From contig PFQB01000101.1 of the NCBI GenBank assembly GCA_002793355.1, positions 1-31,526 on the forward strand: DNA of 31,526 bases, given 5' to 3'. The position numbers and the translations under genes are program-made. The notes beneath the pieces were generated by a model. The model ran no database searches. It was not told the DNA's origin and saw only the letters and a program-made list of their open reading frames with translations. This DNA comes from Candidatus Dojkabacteria bacterium CG_4_10_14_0_2_um_filter_Dojkabacteria_WS6_41_15 (GTDB lineage Bacteria; Patescibacteriota; Dojkabacteria; GCA-002793355). Positions 13,557 through 21,857 of this stretch are shown piece after piece (position 1 is the first letter of the stretch; each line of letters opens with the position of its first letter).

Positions 13557-14218
13557 TGAGAGATAACCGTTTTTCCTCTTTTAAGCCTCGCCCTGGTGGT
13601 GGCTCTTTTTCTCGTTTTGGAGGTGGAAGGCGTCCGGGAGGTTTTTCGAACGATCGGCCAGGATACACTCCAAGACCAAGAATGCAGGTATTTGACCCGT
13701 TAGAAAAAGAATTCCCTAGAAACAACGCTATTACCACACCAGAAGTTCGAGTTGTCGGCGCAAAAGGCGAAAATCTTGGTGTTATGGTGACGAAAGATGC
13801 TATTGCTCAGGCAGAGAATGAAGAAATCGACTTGATTTTGATTGCCCCGCAAGCAAAACCTCCTGTTTGTAAAATGATTGCTTGGGAATCCTTCAGATAC
13901 CAGCACAAAAAGAAAGTGAAAGAAATGCGAAAGCACCAAAAAACGATCAAAGTTAAAGAAATAAAGGTTAGCCCAAAGATTGCAGGAATGGATCTTGAAA
14001 GGAAAATAGACAAAATTCATGAAGTAACGGCGAAAGGTGATCAGGCTAAGATTACCATTATGAGGCGCTGGCCCGTTACTGAAGAAGCAGCCCGTAAATT
14101 CAAGGATATTATGTTGACAAAGCTGGACGAATCCTGTACTATCATCAGCATTCAAGAGAAGGGTAAGAATATCTTTATCTTGGTTAAATCGAAGAGCAAA
14201 ATAGATGCCAAAACTTAA
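13556..14218 (+). CDS. infC: Translation initiation factor IF-3 with Gly/Arg-rich N-terminal extension
   Basis: 220 residues. The two IF3 domains are clear: the N-terminal domain from about residue 58 (NNAITTPEVRVVGAKGENLG, then LILIAPQAKPPVCKMIAW) and the C-terminal domain (KEIKVSPKIAGMDLERKI, GDQAKITIMRRW). IF3 prevents premature subunit joining and checks initiator tRNA. Residues 1-45 form an extra low-complexity tail rich in Gly, Arg, Phe and Pro (for example PGGGSFSRFGGGRRPGGF), absent from ordinary IF3 of about 175-180 residues. The start ATG overlaps the thrS stop (TAATG), giving tight coupling; the end overlaps rpmI by 14 nt. Confidence 0.95.
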   Translation: MRDNRFSSFKPRPGGGSFSRFGGGRRPGGFSNDRPGYTPRPRMQVFDPLEKEFPRNNAITTPEVRVVGAKGENLGVMVTKDAIAQAENEEIDLILIAPQAKPPVCKMIAWESFRYQHKKKVKEMRKHQKTIKVKEIKVSPKIAGMDLERKIDKIHEVTAKGDQAKITIMRRWPVTEEAARKFKDIMLTKLDESCTIISIQEKGKNIFILVKSKSKIDAKT

Positions 14219-14402
14219 AACAAATAAAACCTTAATGTCTCGTGTAAAGCTAACCCCTAATGGAAAGTTAATTAGAAAACGAGCATTTGCGTCACACTTA
14301 CGAAGTAAAAAATCCGCTTCTGCGCGCGCACGAACTGGCGCAAAGAAGATTGATTCAATTAAGAAGTTCCCCTGGAATAAACTATTGCAAGGACAAAAAT
14401 GA
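14205..14402 (+). CDS. rpmI: Ribosomal protein bL35
   Basis: 65 residues, highly basic, normal length. The start MPKLKTNKTLMSRVKLTPNGK matches the bL35 pattern (MPKMKTNRAAAKRFKVTGSGK type), and RKRAFASHLRSKKSA corresponds to the conserved internal block. Structural protein of the 50S subunit. The ATG lies inside the end of infC and the TGA stop overlaps the rplT ATG (ATGA), so translation is coupled. Confidence 0.95.
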   Translation: MPKLKTNKTLMSRVKLTPNGKLIRKRAFASHLRSKKSASARARTGAKKIDSIKKFPWNKLLQGQK

Positions 14403-14737
14403 GAGTCAAAAGTGGTATTGTAACTGCACGTCGCCATCGAAAGATTTTAGACCGTGCAAAAGGCTATCGTTTGTCACATAGCTCTAATGTCCGAAAAGCG
14501 ATAGAAACATTGTTACACGCAAAACAATATTCCTATGTTGATCGTAAAAAGCGCGCAGGACAATTTAAGCGTGTATGGATTCAAAGAATTAGTATTGCTG
14601 TAGAAAGCTTTGGGTTTAGCTACTCGAAGTTTATGGCACACCTAAAAACCGCGAAGGTTGAACTTAACAGAAAAATGTTGGCAGAATTAGCTGTTAAGCA
14701 ACCAGAGATCTTTGCAAAGATCGCGAAATTAGGTTAG
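14399..14737 (+). CDS. rplT: Ribosomal protein bL20
   Basis: 112 residues, near the usual 115-118. The conserved RVKSGIVTARRHRKILDRAKGYR, the AKQYSYVDRKKRAGQFKRVWIQRIS core and FSYSKFMAHLK are visible. bL20 binds 23S rRNA early in 50S assembly and, in several bacteria, represses the infC-rpmI-rplT mRNA; I see no obvious 23S-mimic leader here, and the overlapping starts leave little room for one. The stop is 10 nt before pheS. Confidence 0.96.
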   Translation: MRVKSGIVTARRHRKILDRAKGYRLSHSSNVRKAIETLLHAKQYSYVDRKKRAGQFKRVWIQRISIAVESFGFSYSKFMAHLKTAKVELNRKMLAELAVKQPEIFAKIAKLG

Positions 14738-14747
14738 TCATCTATGC

Positions 14748-15812
14748 ATGGCAAAAAAAACTATTGAGAGTGAACTAGCAGAATTAATAAAGCAGGTTTC
14801 AACAAAACTAGCTAAAGTCGCCACCGTGGAAGATGTGTATGCAATTCGTTCGGAATTTACGGGGAATGGCAGTGTTTTACAGCAATTACTCCAATCAATT
14901 AAGGATGTTGCGGTAGAAGATCGTCCTTTTGTTGGTGCTAAAATTAATGAAGCCAAAAAGTCAATTGAAGCGAATTTGCAAAAAGCCCTCGATTTTTTGG
15001 CTAGTAAGGAATCCTTGATTGAAGACGAACGCAGAGATATTGATGTCACTGCCCCTTTTCATATAAATAATCCTCGGATTGAACCGCTTACAAAACTTGG
15101 GTCCATCCATCCTATTCAATACGAAATTAACCGTATGTTAGATATTTTCAAAACGATGGGCTTTGTTTCGTTCGAAGGACGCGAATTGGAAAATGATTAT
15201 TACGTGTTTGACTCGCTTAATATGCCTCCTGAACACCCTGCACGCCAAAATTGGGATTCTTTTAGAACCGAGGATAATCTTATTCCAACACCTCACACCT
15301 CAAATATGCAGGTTCGAATTATGCGCCAATTAAAAACAGCACCATTGCGTGCGGTTATGTATGGCAGAGTTGCGAGAAACGAAGCGGTAGATGCAGTACA
15401 CGGGCATACCTTTTATCAAATCGAAGGTTTGTATATCGATAAAGGGGTAAGTATTAGCAACATGATTGGAACGATAAATGCATTTGTCGAAGCTTTCTTC
15501 GAGAAAAAAGTTATTGGCAAGGTACAGCCAGGATATTTTCCTTTTGTAGAGCCAGGTATCGAGTACATGGGACAATGCCCATTTTGTGAGGGCGTTGGTT
15601 GTGGTTCGTGCAAGCACGCAGGTTGGTTAGAACTTGTTGGTGCAGGAATGATTCACCCGAACGTGTTACGAGAAGGAGGATTTGATCCTGCGGTATATAC
15701 AGGTTTTGCATGGGGATTGGGGCTTGACCGAATGGTAATGCAACGAAATGGGATAAAAGATATTCGATCACTATTCGCAAGTGATATAAGATTTTTGCAA
15801 TCCTCCTTATGA
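14748..15812 (+). CDS. pheS: Phenylalanyl-tRNA synthetase alpha subunit
   Basis: 354 residues. N-terminal helical arm (about 1-90), then the class II catalytic core: FVSFEGRELENDYYVFDSLN, TPHTSNMQVRIMRQ, motif 2 GRVARNEAVDAVHGHTF followed by QIEGL, and motif 3 GFAWGLGLDRMVMQRNGI. A small CPFCEGVGCGSC insertion (two CxxC pairs) precedes GWLELVGAGMIHPNVL, a zinc-ribbon-like loop present in some PheS proteins but not in E. coli. With PheT it forms the alpha2-beta2 enzyme that charges tRNA-Phe. ATG at 14744 is out of frame; the correct start is 14748. The stop overlaps the pheT ATG. Confidence 0.96.
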   Translation: MAKKTIESELAELIKQVSTKLAKVATVEDVYAIRSEFTGNGSVLQQLLQSIKDVAVEDRPFVGAKINEAKKSIEANLQKALDFLASKESLIEDERRDIDVTAPFHINNPRIEPLTKLGSIHPIQYEINRMLDIFKTMGFVSFEGRELENDYYVFDSLNMPPEHPARQNWDSFRTEDNLIPTPHTSNMQVRIMRQLKTAPLRAVMYGRVARNEAVDAVHGHTFYQIEGLYIDKGVSISNMIGTINAFVEAFFEKKVIGKVQPGYFPFVEPGIEYMGQCPFCEGVGCGSCKHAGWLELVGAGMIHPNVLREGGFDPAVYTGFAWGLGLDRMVMQRNGIKDIRSLFASDIRFLQSSL

Positions 15813-18385
15813 AGTACTCACTTAATCAAATAAAACGATACATTCCCGAGATTGCAGCTGTTCCGGTAGCTGAACTCATTTCAAGAATCTGGACGTCAAT
15901 TGCCGAAGTCGAGCATGTTGAGTATTTAGAAAAAAAATACGAAGGTGTTGTTGTTGCAAAAGTATTATCTGTAGAAAACCATCCCAAGTCGGAGAAGTTG
16001 GTTCTAGTTACTGTTGATGTTGGAAAGAAAGAACCGGTATTGGTTGTGACCGCTGCACACAATTGTAAAAAAGGTGATTTTGTACCCTATATTCCTGATG
16101 GAGGGACAGTTCCCGTAGGTACAGACGAAGCAGGAAATCCTATTGTCATTGAGGTACGTGCTATGGGTGGCATTCCCTCAGTTGGCATGCTTGCAAGTGA
16201 AAGAGAAATGGGAGTGAGTGATGACCATACTGGAATCATGATTCTAGCACCGGAAGAGTTACGTAAAACCTTGGTGGTGGGAGAAGCAGCGGCAATTCCC
16301 TTAGAGTTTGATGATGTGGTGTTCGAAATTGAAAATAAGTCACTAACTCATCGTGGTGATTGTTTTTCTGATATGGGTATTGCAAGAGAGATTGCAACGA
16401 TGTATGGGCTCAAATTAGTAATCCCCGAATGGCAAATCCCCTCGTTCGGCATTCCTGCTTTGATGGGTGATTCCTTTGATCGGGAGTTTACCTGTAACGT
16501 AAAGGTTACTGTCTCAGCTACTCCAGTAATAGAGCGATACTCGGCAATAGTGTTAGATGGACTTCAGGTTGGACCTTCTCCACTATGGCTTCGAATCTTT
16601 CTTATGAAGCACGGAGTTAATGCGGTTAATAATGTTGTAGATGTTGCTAATTACGTAATGGTTGATTATGGACAACCTATGCATGCTTTTGATGCTGCAA
16701 CAATTTCACACAAAAAACGTGATGAGCTGACAGAATACGAGATAGATGTACGTTATGCAAAGCCAGGAGAAATCCTCCTGACTTTGGACGGTAAGGAAAA
16801 ACCCCTTCCCTCAACAGTTGCTGTTATTGCAGATTTAAAAAAGGCACTTGCTGTCGCAGGAATAATTGGTGGAATGGAGTCGAGTACCACAGAAAATTCG
16901 ACAAGAATCGTGTTGGAGTCGGCCGTATTCAACAAGTATGCGATTCGGAAGGCGAGCATGACAATTGGGAAAGTTACCGATGGATCAGTGGTTTACTCTA
17001 GAAAGCAGGATTCAGAAAAAACTGTTCGCGGATTACTTCGCGCGGTACATTTATTAAAGGAATTGGCTGGGGCGCGGGTAGCATCTTCAATAGCCGATGT
17101 CTATCCAGAACAACGCCTCTCGACCTCAATTGTGGTTTCTCATCAAAAGATTGAGGATTTTCTTGGTATTGCCGTGTCTCCAAACGCTGTTGTACAGATT
17201 TTGGAAGGTCTTGGTTGTAAGGTTGTCAAAAAAAATGGCATGTACCGAATCGAAACCCCAACATGGCGCCCAGATATTGCGATAGACGAAGACGTATACG
17301 AAGAAATTGCACGAATGATTGGTTATAACAAAATTCCTTCAGAATTACCTAAACGTGGGATTTTTGGAGTAAGCTTGGCACCATACGAGAATTTCAAACT
17401 TGCCACATTGCAGTCACTTACATCTTTGGGATTAACTCAAGCAATGAATTTTAGCTTTGTGAGCGAGCTTCTCTATGAAAGGTGTCAAATTCCCTTAGAA
17501 GGTGCGCGAGCTATTACAAATGCAATTTCACCCGATGTACAGTATGTTAGAAAGCATATTGAACCTGGATTGGTGGAGCAGCTCGCGAAGAATCAATATT
17601 ACGCTGATCGTTTTGGGCTTTTTGAAATAGGAAAAACATCTCGACTTGGGTTAAGTTACACGGGTGTCTCTGTCTCAGAACTTCATATGCCCGAAGCACG
17701 TTTTGGTGTAGACGAGCTCGGCCTACCCATCGAAGATGAGCATATAGCTATCGGTATTATTGACGATTCCGCGCAACCGGGATTTTATGTTATTAAGAAC
17801 AGTGTTGGAAAATATTTACAGAGCTTGCAGATAGATTCAACATTCGTTCATCCAGATGATTACGGTGCGAAAGAACTCAAGAAACTTCCACAATGGGTGT
17901 TGGAAATGCTTTCTCATTACAAAAGAGGGAGAGTTGCATTAGTGCTGCATGCACGAACCAACGATTTTCTTGGCATAATTGGTGAACCTGGCACAATGAC
18001 TAGCAAGTCTTTTGGGATAACAAAGAGCTTGGCTACTGCAGAATTGTCACTCAATAAAATATTTACCCATGTAAATTTGGAGCCCCTACATCGCGAACCT
18101 TCAAAGTACCCGACGGTTACTGAGGATTTGTGTTTTGAAGTGCCTGTTGGAATGGCATACGGAGCAGTTGTCTCGCAATTTGAGGCGGTTGCCAAAGACT
18201 TTGCAGATAGCTTTTTGCTTACCGTTACAGTGAAAGATATTTACCAAAAGAAGCCAACAACAAAGCAAATTACCCATCGAATTGTCTTTTCTCCGTGCAA
18301 GGAATCGTTGACCGATGCAACAATGAAACTCTACAGAACAAAACTTGAAGCAGCCATGAAGAAGATTGGCGCGTCATTGATATAG
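15809..18385 (+). CDS. pheT: Phenylalanyl-tRNA synthetase beta subunit
   Basis: 858 residues. Domains in order: N-terminal helix, EMAP/OB-fold tRNA-binding domain (about 40-155, VVVAKVLSVENHPKSEKLVL), B1 and B3/B4 editing module with THRGDCFSDMGIAREIA and VVDVANYVMVDYGQPMHAFD, B5 domain (about 430-505, ending in WRPDIAIDEDVYEEIARMIG), a catalytic-like core, and the C-terminal FDX-ACB anticodon-binding domain (about 760-858, REPSKYPTVTEDLCFEV to LTDATMKLYRTKLEAAM). The protein is full length for the subclass with an EMAP domain. It is the last gene of the operon; a structured repeat element begins about 70 bp after the stop. Confidence 0.96.
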   Translation: MKYSLNQIKRYIPEIAAVPVAELISRIWTSIAEVEHVEYLEKKYEGVVVAKVLSVENHPKSEKLVLVTVDVGKKEPVLVVTAAHNCKKGDFVPYIPDGGTVPVGTDEAGNPIVIEVRAMGGIPSVGMLASEREMGVSDDHTGIMILAPEELRKTLVVGEAAAIPLEFDDVVFEIENKSLTHRGDCFSDMGIAREIATMYGLKLVIPEWQIPSFGIPALMGDSFDREFTCNVKVTVSATPVIERYSAIVLDGLQVGPSPLWLRIFLMKHGVNAVNNVVDVANYVMVDYGQPMHAFDAATISHKKRDELTEYEIDVRYAKPGEILLTLDGKEKPLPSTVAVIADLKKALAVAGIIGGMESSTTENSTRIVLESAVFNKYAIRKASMTIGKVTDGSVVYSRKQDSEKTVRGLLRAVHLLKELAGARVASSIADVYPEQRLSTSIVVSHQKIEDFLGIAVSPNAVVQILEGLGCKVVKKNGMYRIETPTWRPDIAIDEDVYEEIARMIGYNKIPSELPKRGIFGVSLAPYENFKLATLQSLTSLGLTQAMNFSFVSELLYERCQIPLEGARAITNAISPDVQYVRKHIEPGLVEQLAKNQYYADRFGLFEIGKTSRLGLSYTGVSVSELHMPEARFGVDELGLPIEDEHIAIGIIDDSAQPGFYVIKNSVGKYLQSLQIDSTFVHPDDYGAKELKKLPQWVLEMLSHYKRGRVALVLHARTNDFLGIIGEPGTMTSKSFGITKSLATAELSLNKIFTHVNLEPLHREPSKYPTVTEDLCFEVPVGMAYGAVVSQFEAVAKDFADSFLLTVTVKDIYQKKPTTKQITHRIVFSPCKESLTDATMKLYRTKLEAAMKKIGASLI

Positions 18386-18456
18386 ATATCATTTGCCAAT
18401 GCAATTTTCTGCTCAATGTTTGTACGTTCCCCTTTTCTAAAAAGAAGACTCAGTAA

Positions 18457-18804
18457 TTTATTTCGTAGCGTAGCTCAGCCACAGCAATTCATGGGTTCAT
18501 ACTTCACCTCATGAATAGTTTGTAAAACTCCGACCGTGGCTAAGCCACAGCCATTTATGGGTTCATACGCTCAATGCTTCACTATTCACCACATTCATGG
18601 TTGTGAGGTCGTGAGATGTAAGCGTGTAAACGCGAAGCGAAGAAATATAGTACCCCGCAGAACGTAGTTCTGCCTGCTAAGTGGCCACCCTGTAGGCTAT
18701 GACGAAGTCACATGTGCGTAGCTCAGCCACAGCTTCTCATGGATTCGTACGCTAATAAATTAGCTACTTACCTCATTCGTTGTTGTAAGCACGGGGGAAT
18801 CTAT
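18457..18804 (+). repeat. Structured repeat element, long copy (element A)
   Basis: Fills the gap between the convergent pheT and class A PBP genes. The left module is bounded by TATTTC (18460-18465) and GAAATA (18642-18647); the right module by ATAG..CCCC (from 18647) and GGGG..CTAT (to 18804), each pair complementary. Inside are many small hairpins: GTGGCT-A-AGCCAC (18536-18548), GCGT-GTAA-ACGC (18622-18633), CGC-GAA-GCG (18631-18639), GCAGAAC-GTA-GTTCTGC (18657-18673) and TGAC-GAA-GTCA (18700-18710), plus GCGTAGC at 18468 and 18716. The phrase TAGCTCAGCCACAGC occurs at 18471 and 18719. No credible protein gene is present. Confidence 0.75.
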
Positions 18805-18830
18805 AAACCTATTGCACAAGTTCCGGTAAT

Positions 18831-21536
18831 CTACGGTGTAGAGATAAGAGATATCGTAGGTATAACTGTCGGAGTCATAGTTACCGTAGGCGTAGGTGAG
18901 GGTGTTGGTGTAGGAGTAGGGAGAACGACGGTGATATTTCTTGTGGATGTACCTGTTTTCGAAAGTAAGTCGATGGCTTTTGCCGAAATTTGTAGTGAGC
19001 CCTCTGTAGCATCAGCAGGAACTTTACAACCAATACAAACCCATTTGTCGCCAACCAATGAACTTCCGTACGTTGTTGCCCCGATAGTAAATTCAACAGT
19101 AGAAATTCCATTCACCGAAAAGGCTGACGCTGTTGTATAGACTGTATTTCCGGGATTGAATACTTGCCCAGAAGTTGGTGTAAGTATCGAAACGGTTACA
19201 TCGGGAACACAAGGTGCAGCATCTGGGCGATCTTTCCATAATCTATACTTAAGTTTGGAAGTAACGTACTTATCGTAGGCGCCTTGCTGTGCGGTGTTGG
19301 GTAATTTAAAGTCTAAGTACAAGGTATCTTTTACCAAGCCAGCCGCTCGTGCTTCGGCCTCGTTACTGGCAATTTTGCCGGTTTTAACGCAAATTGGTAA
19401 TTTCTTATGCGCAGTATCCATCGCCGGACCCTGGCCACGAATAATTGGTGTACTAAATTTTTTGCAATCGACACCACTCGATGCAGTCAGTCCGGTATCG
19501 GTACAGACAGTCGTAAAGGTTACATTTGCCGGTTGGGAATAGAACTCTTTTCCATATTTTGGAACCAGTCTTTTCATAATATTGTTTGCAACAACAATCG
19601 GAACATTTTCAGACCACCCTGTTGTTCGGGCTCCGTTGTTGTTTCCATTCCATACGCCAACGACCAAGCGAGGATAGTACAAAAGCGTTACTAAGTCTTT
19701 TTGGTCGTTTGTAGTTCCTGTTTTGCCACAGAGGGTTTGTCCTGGAACGCTATAGTATTGAGCGACATGCTTATCTTTGGTTCCAGGAGGCATCATGCAA
19801 AGAATCCAGTTAAGTAGGTACACTTCTTCGACTGAAAAGACTTTCTTTGCCGTTTTATCGGGTTGCGATTTATAAAGTTCTACGCCCTTGGCATCAGTAA
19901 CGCGAAGAATTGTCGAAATATCATGCCTAACTCCTTTATTTGCAAATACGGCAAAGGCATTTGTATGTTCGATTAGTTTCATATCACCAGCGCCCAAGGT
20001 TAAGGAAAGCCCGTATCTGTCAGTCTGTGTCAGGGTTGTAATACCAAGTGCCTTTGCTGTTTCAAGGAAAACTTCTGTGCCACCAATCATCTGAAGTGTG
20101 TATACGGCAGCCATATTTCTTGACTGATTTAGCGCTCTACGCATAGTTAGTAATCCGTCGAAAGAAAAGTTCCAGTTTGCTGGTTTATACGCACCAAAGG
20201 TCATACTGATATCTGGGGCAAGTGTTCCAGGGTTATAACCACGGTGAATGGCTGCTAGATACGTATAGGGTTTGACAGATGACCCCATTTGACGATTCAT
20301 TACAGTTACATTTACCTTCCCATCGATACGTTTGTCTTTGGTGTTGTTATAATCGACTGAACCAACCATAGCGAGTATTTCCCCGTTCTTCGGATTGTTG
20401 ACTATTATGGCACCGTTGTAAACCTGATAATTTGCCTTCACTATTGACCTTCGTTTTGCCAATTCTTCTTCTGCTACTTTTTGGGTTGCCAAATCGAGAG
20501 TTGTATAAACGCGTAATCCTCCTGAGTGTACCGCCTCTGTTTCAAATTGTTTTTCTAACTGCTGAATGACATAGAAGACGAAGTGTGGTGCTGTAATATT
20601 TACTTTCCCTGGGGTTATGACAATTTTTTCTGCTTTTGCTTGGGCAATTTCTTCTTCTGTAACTCCGGTTTTGTCTTTATATTTAAGCATCAGGTCTAAA
20701 ACGATGTCTCGAAATTTCTGAATTTCTTCGAAATCACCGTTATAAAGGTCGTTACTATACGCAGCCGGGTAGCGAACAACGACTGACAAGAGGGTGCTTT
20801 CAGCAACTGTCAATTTGGCTATATCCTTGTTGAAGTATGCTCGCGATGCAGTTTGAAATCCATAAATGGTTCCTCCTAAGTTTACCTCGTTCATGTATAG
20901 CTCTAATATTTGATCCTTTGTTAATTTGTTTTCAAGTTGGAAGGCAATCAGAATCTCTTTGAGTTTTCTAGAAACGGTACGCTCGTAAGCTTCTGCACCA
21001 AGAATCTTGTAAAGAACGACACTTCGAGCCAATTGCTGTGTTATAGTGCTGGCGCCACGACTACTTTTTGCCCCAGTTCTAACGTAATCTACAACCATTG
21101 AGACCATTCCAGGGATATCAATACCTTTGTGCTCATAGAACTCAATATCTTCCGCTGCTAAAAATGCCCACTTGGTTTTCTCTGGAATCTTGTCTAGCGA
21201 AACAAATTCCCTGTTTACATCTCCATATACTGTATAAAGGAGTACACCTTTGCGGTCAAAAATTTTTGTACTTTGCTCGAGTTCTTGTGTTACTAATTTT
21301 CCTGCATCTGGCAGTGACGCGTTAATAGTGCCTATATACCCTGCTACAAGAATCGAACCGACAATTCCTGCAATTATTACTAGTCCAAATAGAATTCCGA
21401 GAACGGTAAGTAGTATTCTTCGTCCTGTATGTTGAGAGCCTCTGCGTGCAGCAGCTCCTTTTTTGGCAGCTTTCATTGATACGAAATGGAAACTCTTCGG
21501 TTTTCTAGAAGCTGAGTGCAGATTTAATGTATTCAT
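18831..21536 (-). CDS. Class A penicillin-binding protein (PBP1A-like) with C-terminal Ig-like domain
   Basis: About 901 residues from the ATG at 21536; a TTG at 21545 would add three. Basic cytoplasmic tail, membrane helix (about 42-68), GT51 glycosyltransferase (AAEDIEFYEHKGIDIPG with catalytic Glu, RGASTITQQLA, LYMNEVNLGG), then the transpeptidase with QMGSSVKPYTY (SxxK), NQSRNMA (SxN) and CGKTGT (KTG). All catalytic residues are present, so it should both polymerise and cross-link peptidoglycan. After the transpeptidase comes a cysteine-containing linker, an Ig-like beta domain (about 780-870, DVTVSILTPTSGQVFNPG) and a Thr/Pro-rich tail (TPTPTPSPTPTVTMTPT). It is convergent with pheT and divergent from the recG operon. 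Confidence 0.94.
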   Translation of the reverse strand: MNTLNLHSASRKPKSFHFVSMKAAKKGAAARRGSQHTGRRILLTVLGILFGLVIIAGIVGSILVAGYIGTINASLPDAGKLVTQELEQSTKIFDRKGVLLYTVYGDVNREFVSLDKIPEKTKWAFLAAEDIEFYEHKGIDIPGMVSMVVDYVRTGAKSSRGASTITQQLARSVVLYKILGAEAYERTVSRKLKEILIAFQLENKLTKDQILELYMNEVNLGGTIYGFQTASRAYFNKDIAKLTVAESTLLSVVVRYPAAYSNDLYNGDFEEIQKFRDIVLDLMLKYKDKTGVTEEEIAQAKAEKIVITPGKVNITAPHFVFYVIQQLEKQFETEAVHSGGLRVYTTLDLATQKVAEEELAKRRSIVKANYQVYNGAIIVNNPKNGEILAMVGSVDYNNTKDKRIDGKVNVTVMNRQMGSSVKPYTYLAAIHRGYNPGTLAPDISMTFGAYKPANWNFSFDGLLTMRRALNQSRNMAAVYTLQMIGGTEVFLETAKALGITTLTQTDRYGLSLTLGAGDMKLIEHTNAFAVFANKGVRHDISTILRVTDAKGVELYKSQPDKTAKKVFSVEEVYLLNWILCMMPPGTKDKHVAQYYSVPGQTLCGKTGTTNDQKDLVTLLYYPRLVVGVWNGNNNGARTTGWSENVPIVVANNIMKRLVPKYGKEFYSQPANVTFTTVCTDTGLTASSGVDCKKFSTPIIRGQGPAMDTAHKKLPICVKTGKIASNEAEARAAGLVKDTLYLDFKLPNTAQQGAYDKYVTSKLKYRLWKDRPDAAPCVPDVTVSILTPTSGQVFNPGNTVYTTASAFSVNGISTVEFTIGATTYGSSLVGDKWVCIGCKVPADATEGSLQISAKAIDLLSKTGTSTRNITVVLPTPTPTPSPTPTVTMTPTVIPTISLISTP

Positions 21537-21576
21537 ATATTCCAATTAACGATTAAGTAAACAGAACGTAACACCA

Positions 21577-21585
21577 TGGTACAAT
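21577..21585 (+). promoter_or_regulatory. Extended -10 promoter of the recG operon, leaderless type
   Basis: TGGTACAAT (TGn plus TACAAT at 21580-21585), 6 nt before the ATG at 21592. Confidence 0.6.
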
Positions 21586-21591
21586 GGTACT

Positions 21592-21855
21592 ATGAAATCT
21601 GAAAAGAGCAAGCCATTTACAGACGAAATCGTAGAAAATCGTCGAACTCCAGCATTTGGTTTCTTCCGAAAAAAGAAGCAAATTGAGAAATTGTCACCTT
21701 TTAAAGAACGACAGCTTATTGAAGAAAAGCAAAAACGACGAGCAGCGCGGAAGCAGAGAATTAAGCGGATTATCGGTCAATTCTTTACAATACTATTTGT
21801 AGTGGCAGTTATATTCTCGATGATTGTAGTCCCATTACTTCTTGTCTTTGGCTAG
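21592..21855 (+). CDS. Small basic single-pass membrane protein, unknown
   Basis: 87 residues. Residues 1-62 are highly charged and basic (KERQLIEEKQKRRAARKQR), probably helical and cytoplasmic; residues 63-86 form one hydrophobic helix ending the protein (FFTILFVVAVIFSMIVVPLL). This tail-anchored layout with a basic helix could contact nucleic acid or ribosomes near the membrane, but that is only inference. I do not recognise the family. It begins an operon with recG, 2 nt downstream, and is led by a leaderless-type promoter. Confidence 0.6.
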   Translation: MKSEKSKPFTDEIVENRRTPAFGFFRKKKQIEKLSPFKERQLIEEKQKRRAARKQRIKRIIGQFFTILFVVAVIFSMIVVPLLLVFG

Positions 21856-21857
21856 CC

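Noticed and set aside
13700..14437. Long minus-strand reading frame (245 codons) opposite infC/rpmI
   Set aside because: It lies wholly opposite the well-supported infC, rpmI and rplT genes, and its composition is that of an antisense shadow.
14737..14748. Start of pheS at ATG 14744
   Set aside because: It is out of frame with the conserved PheS sequence; ATG 14748 is in frame.
14400..15812. Alternative genetic code (TGA read as glycine, as in Gracilibacteria/Absconditabacteria)
   Set aside because: TGA ends rpmI and pheS exactly where homologues end and overlaps the next start codons; no in-frame TGA interrupts any conserved domain.
15809..18385. Possible second fused function in the large pheT gene
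   Set aside because: The length and all domains fit an ordinary PheT with EMAP, B3/B4, B5 and FDX-ACB domains.
18386..18456. Rho-independent terminator after pheT
   Set aside because: Only a weak CTTTTCTAAAAAG fold is visible, with no GC stem or proper T-run.
18712..19140. A 142-codon plus-strand reading frame after element A
   Set aside because: It is antisense to the PT-rich and Ig-like end of the class A PBP, its valine/glycine runs are the complement of the PT repeat codons, and its start lies inside the repeat element.
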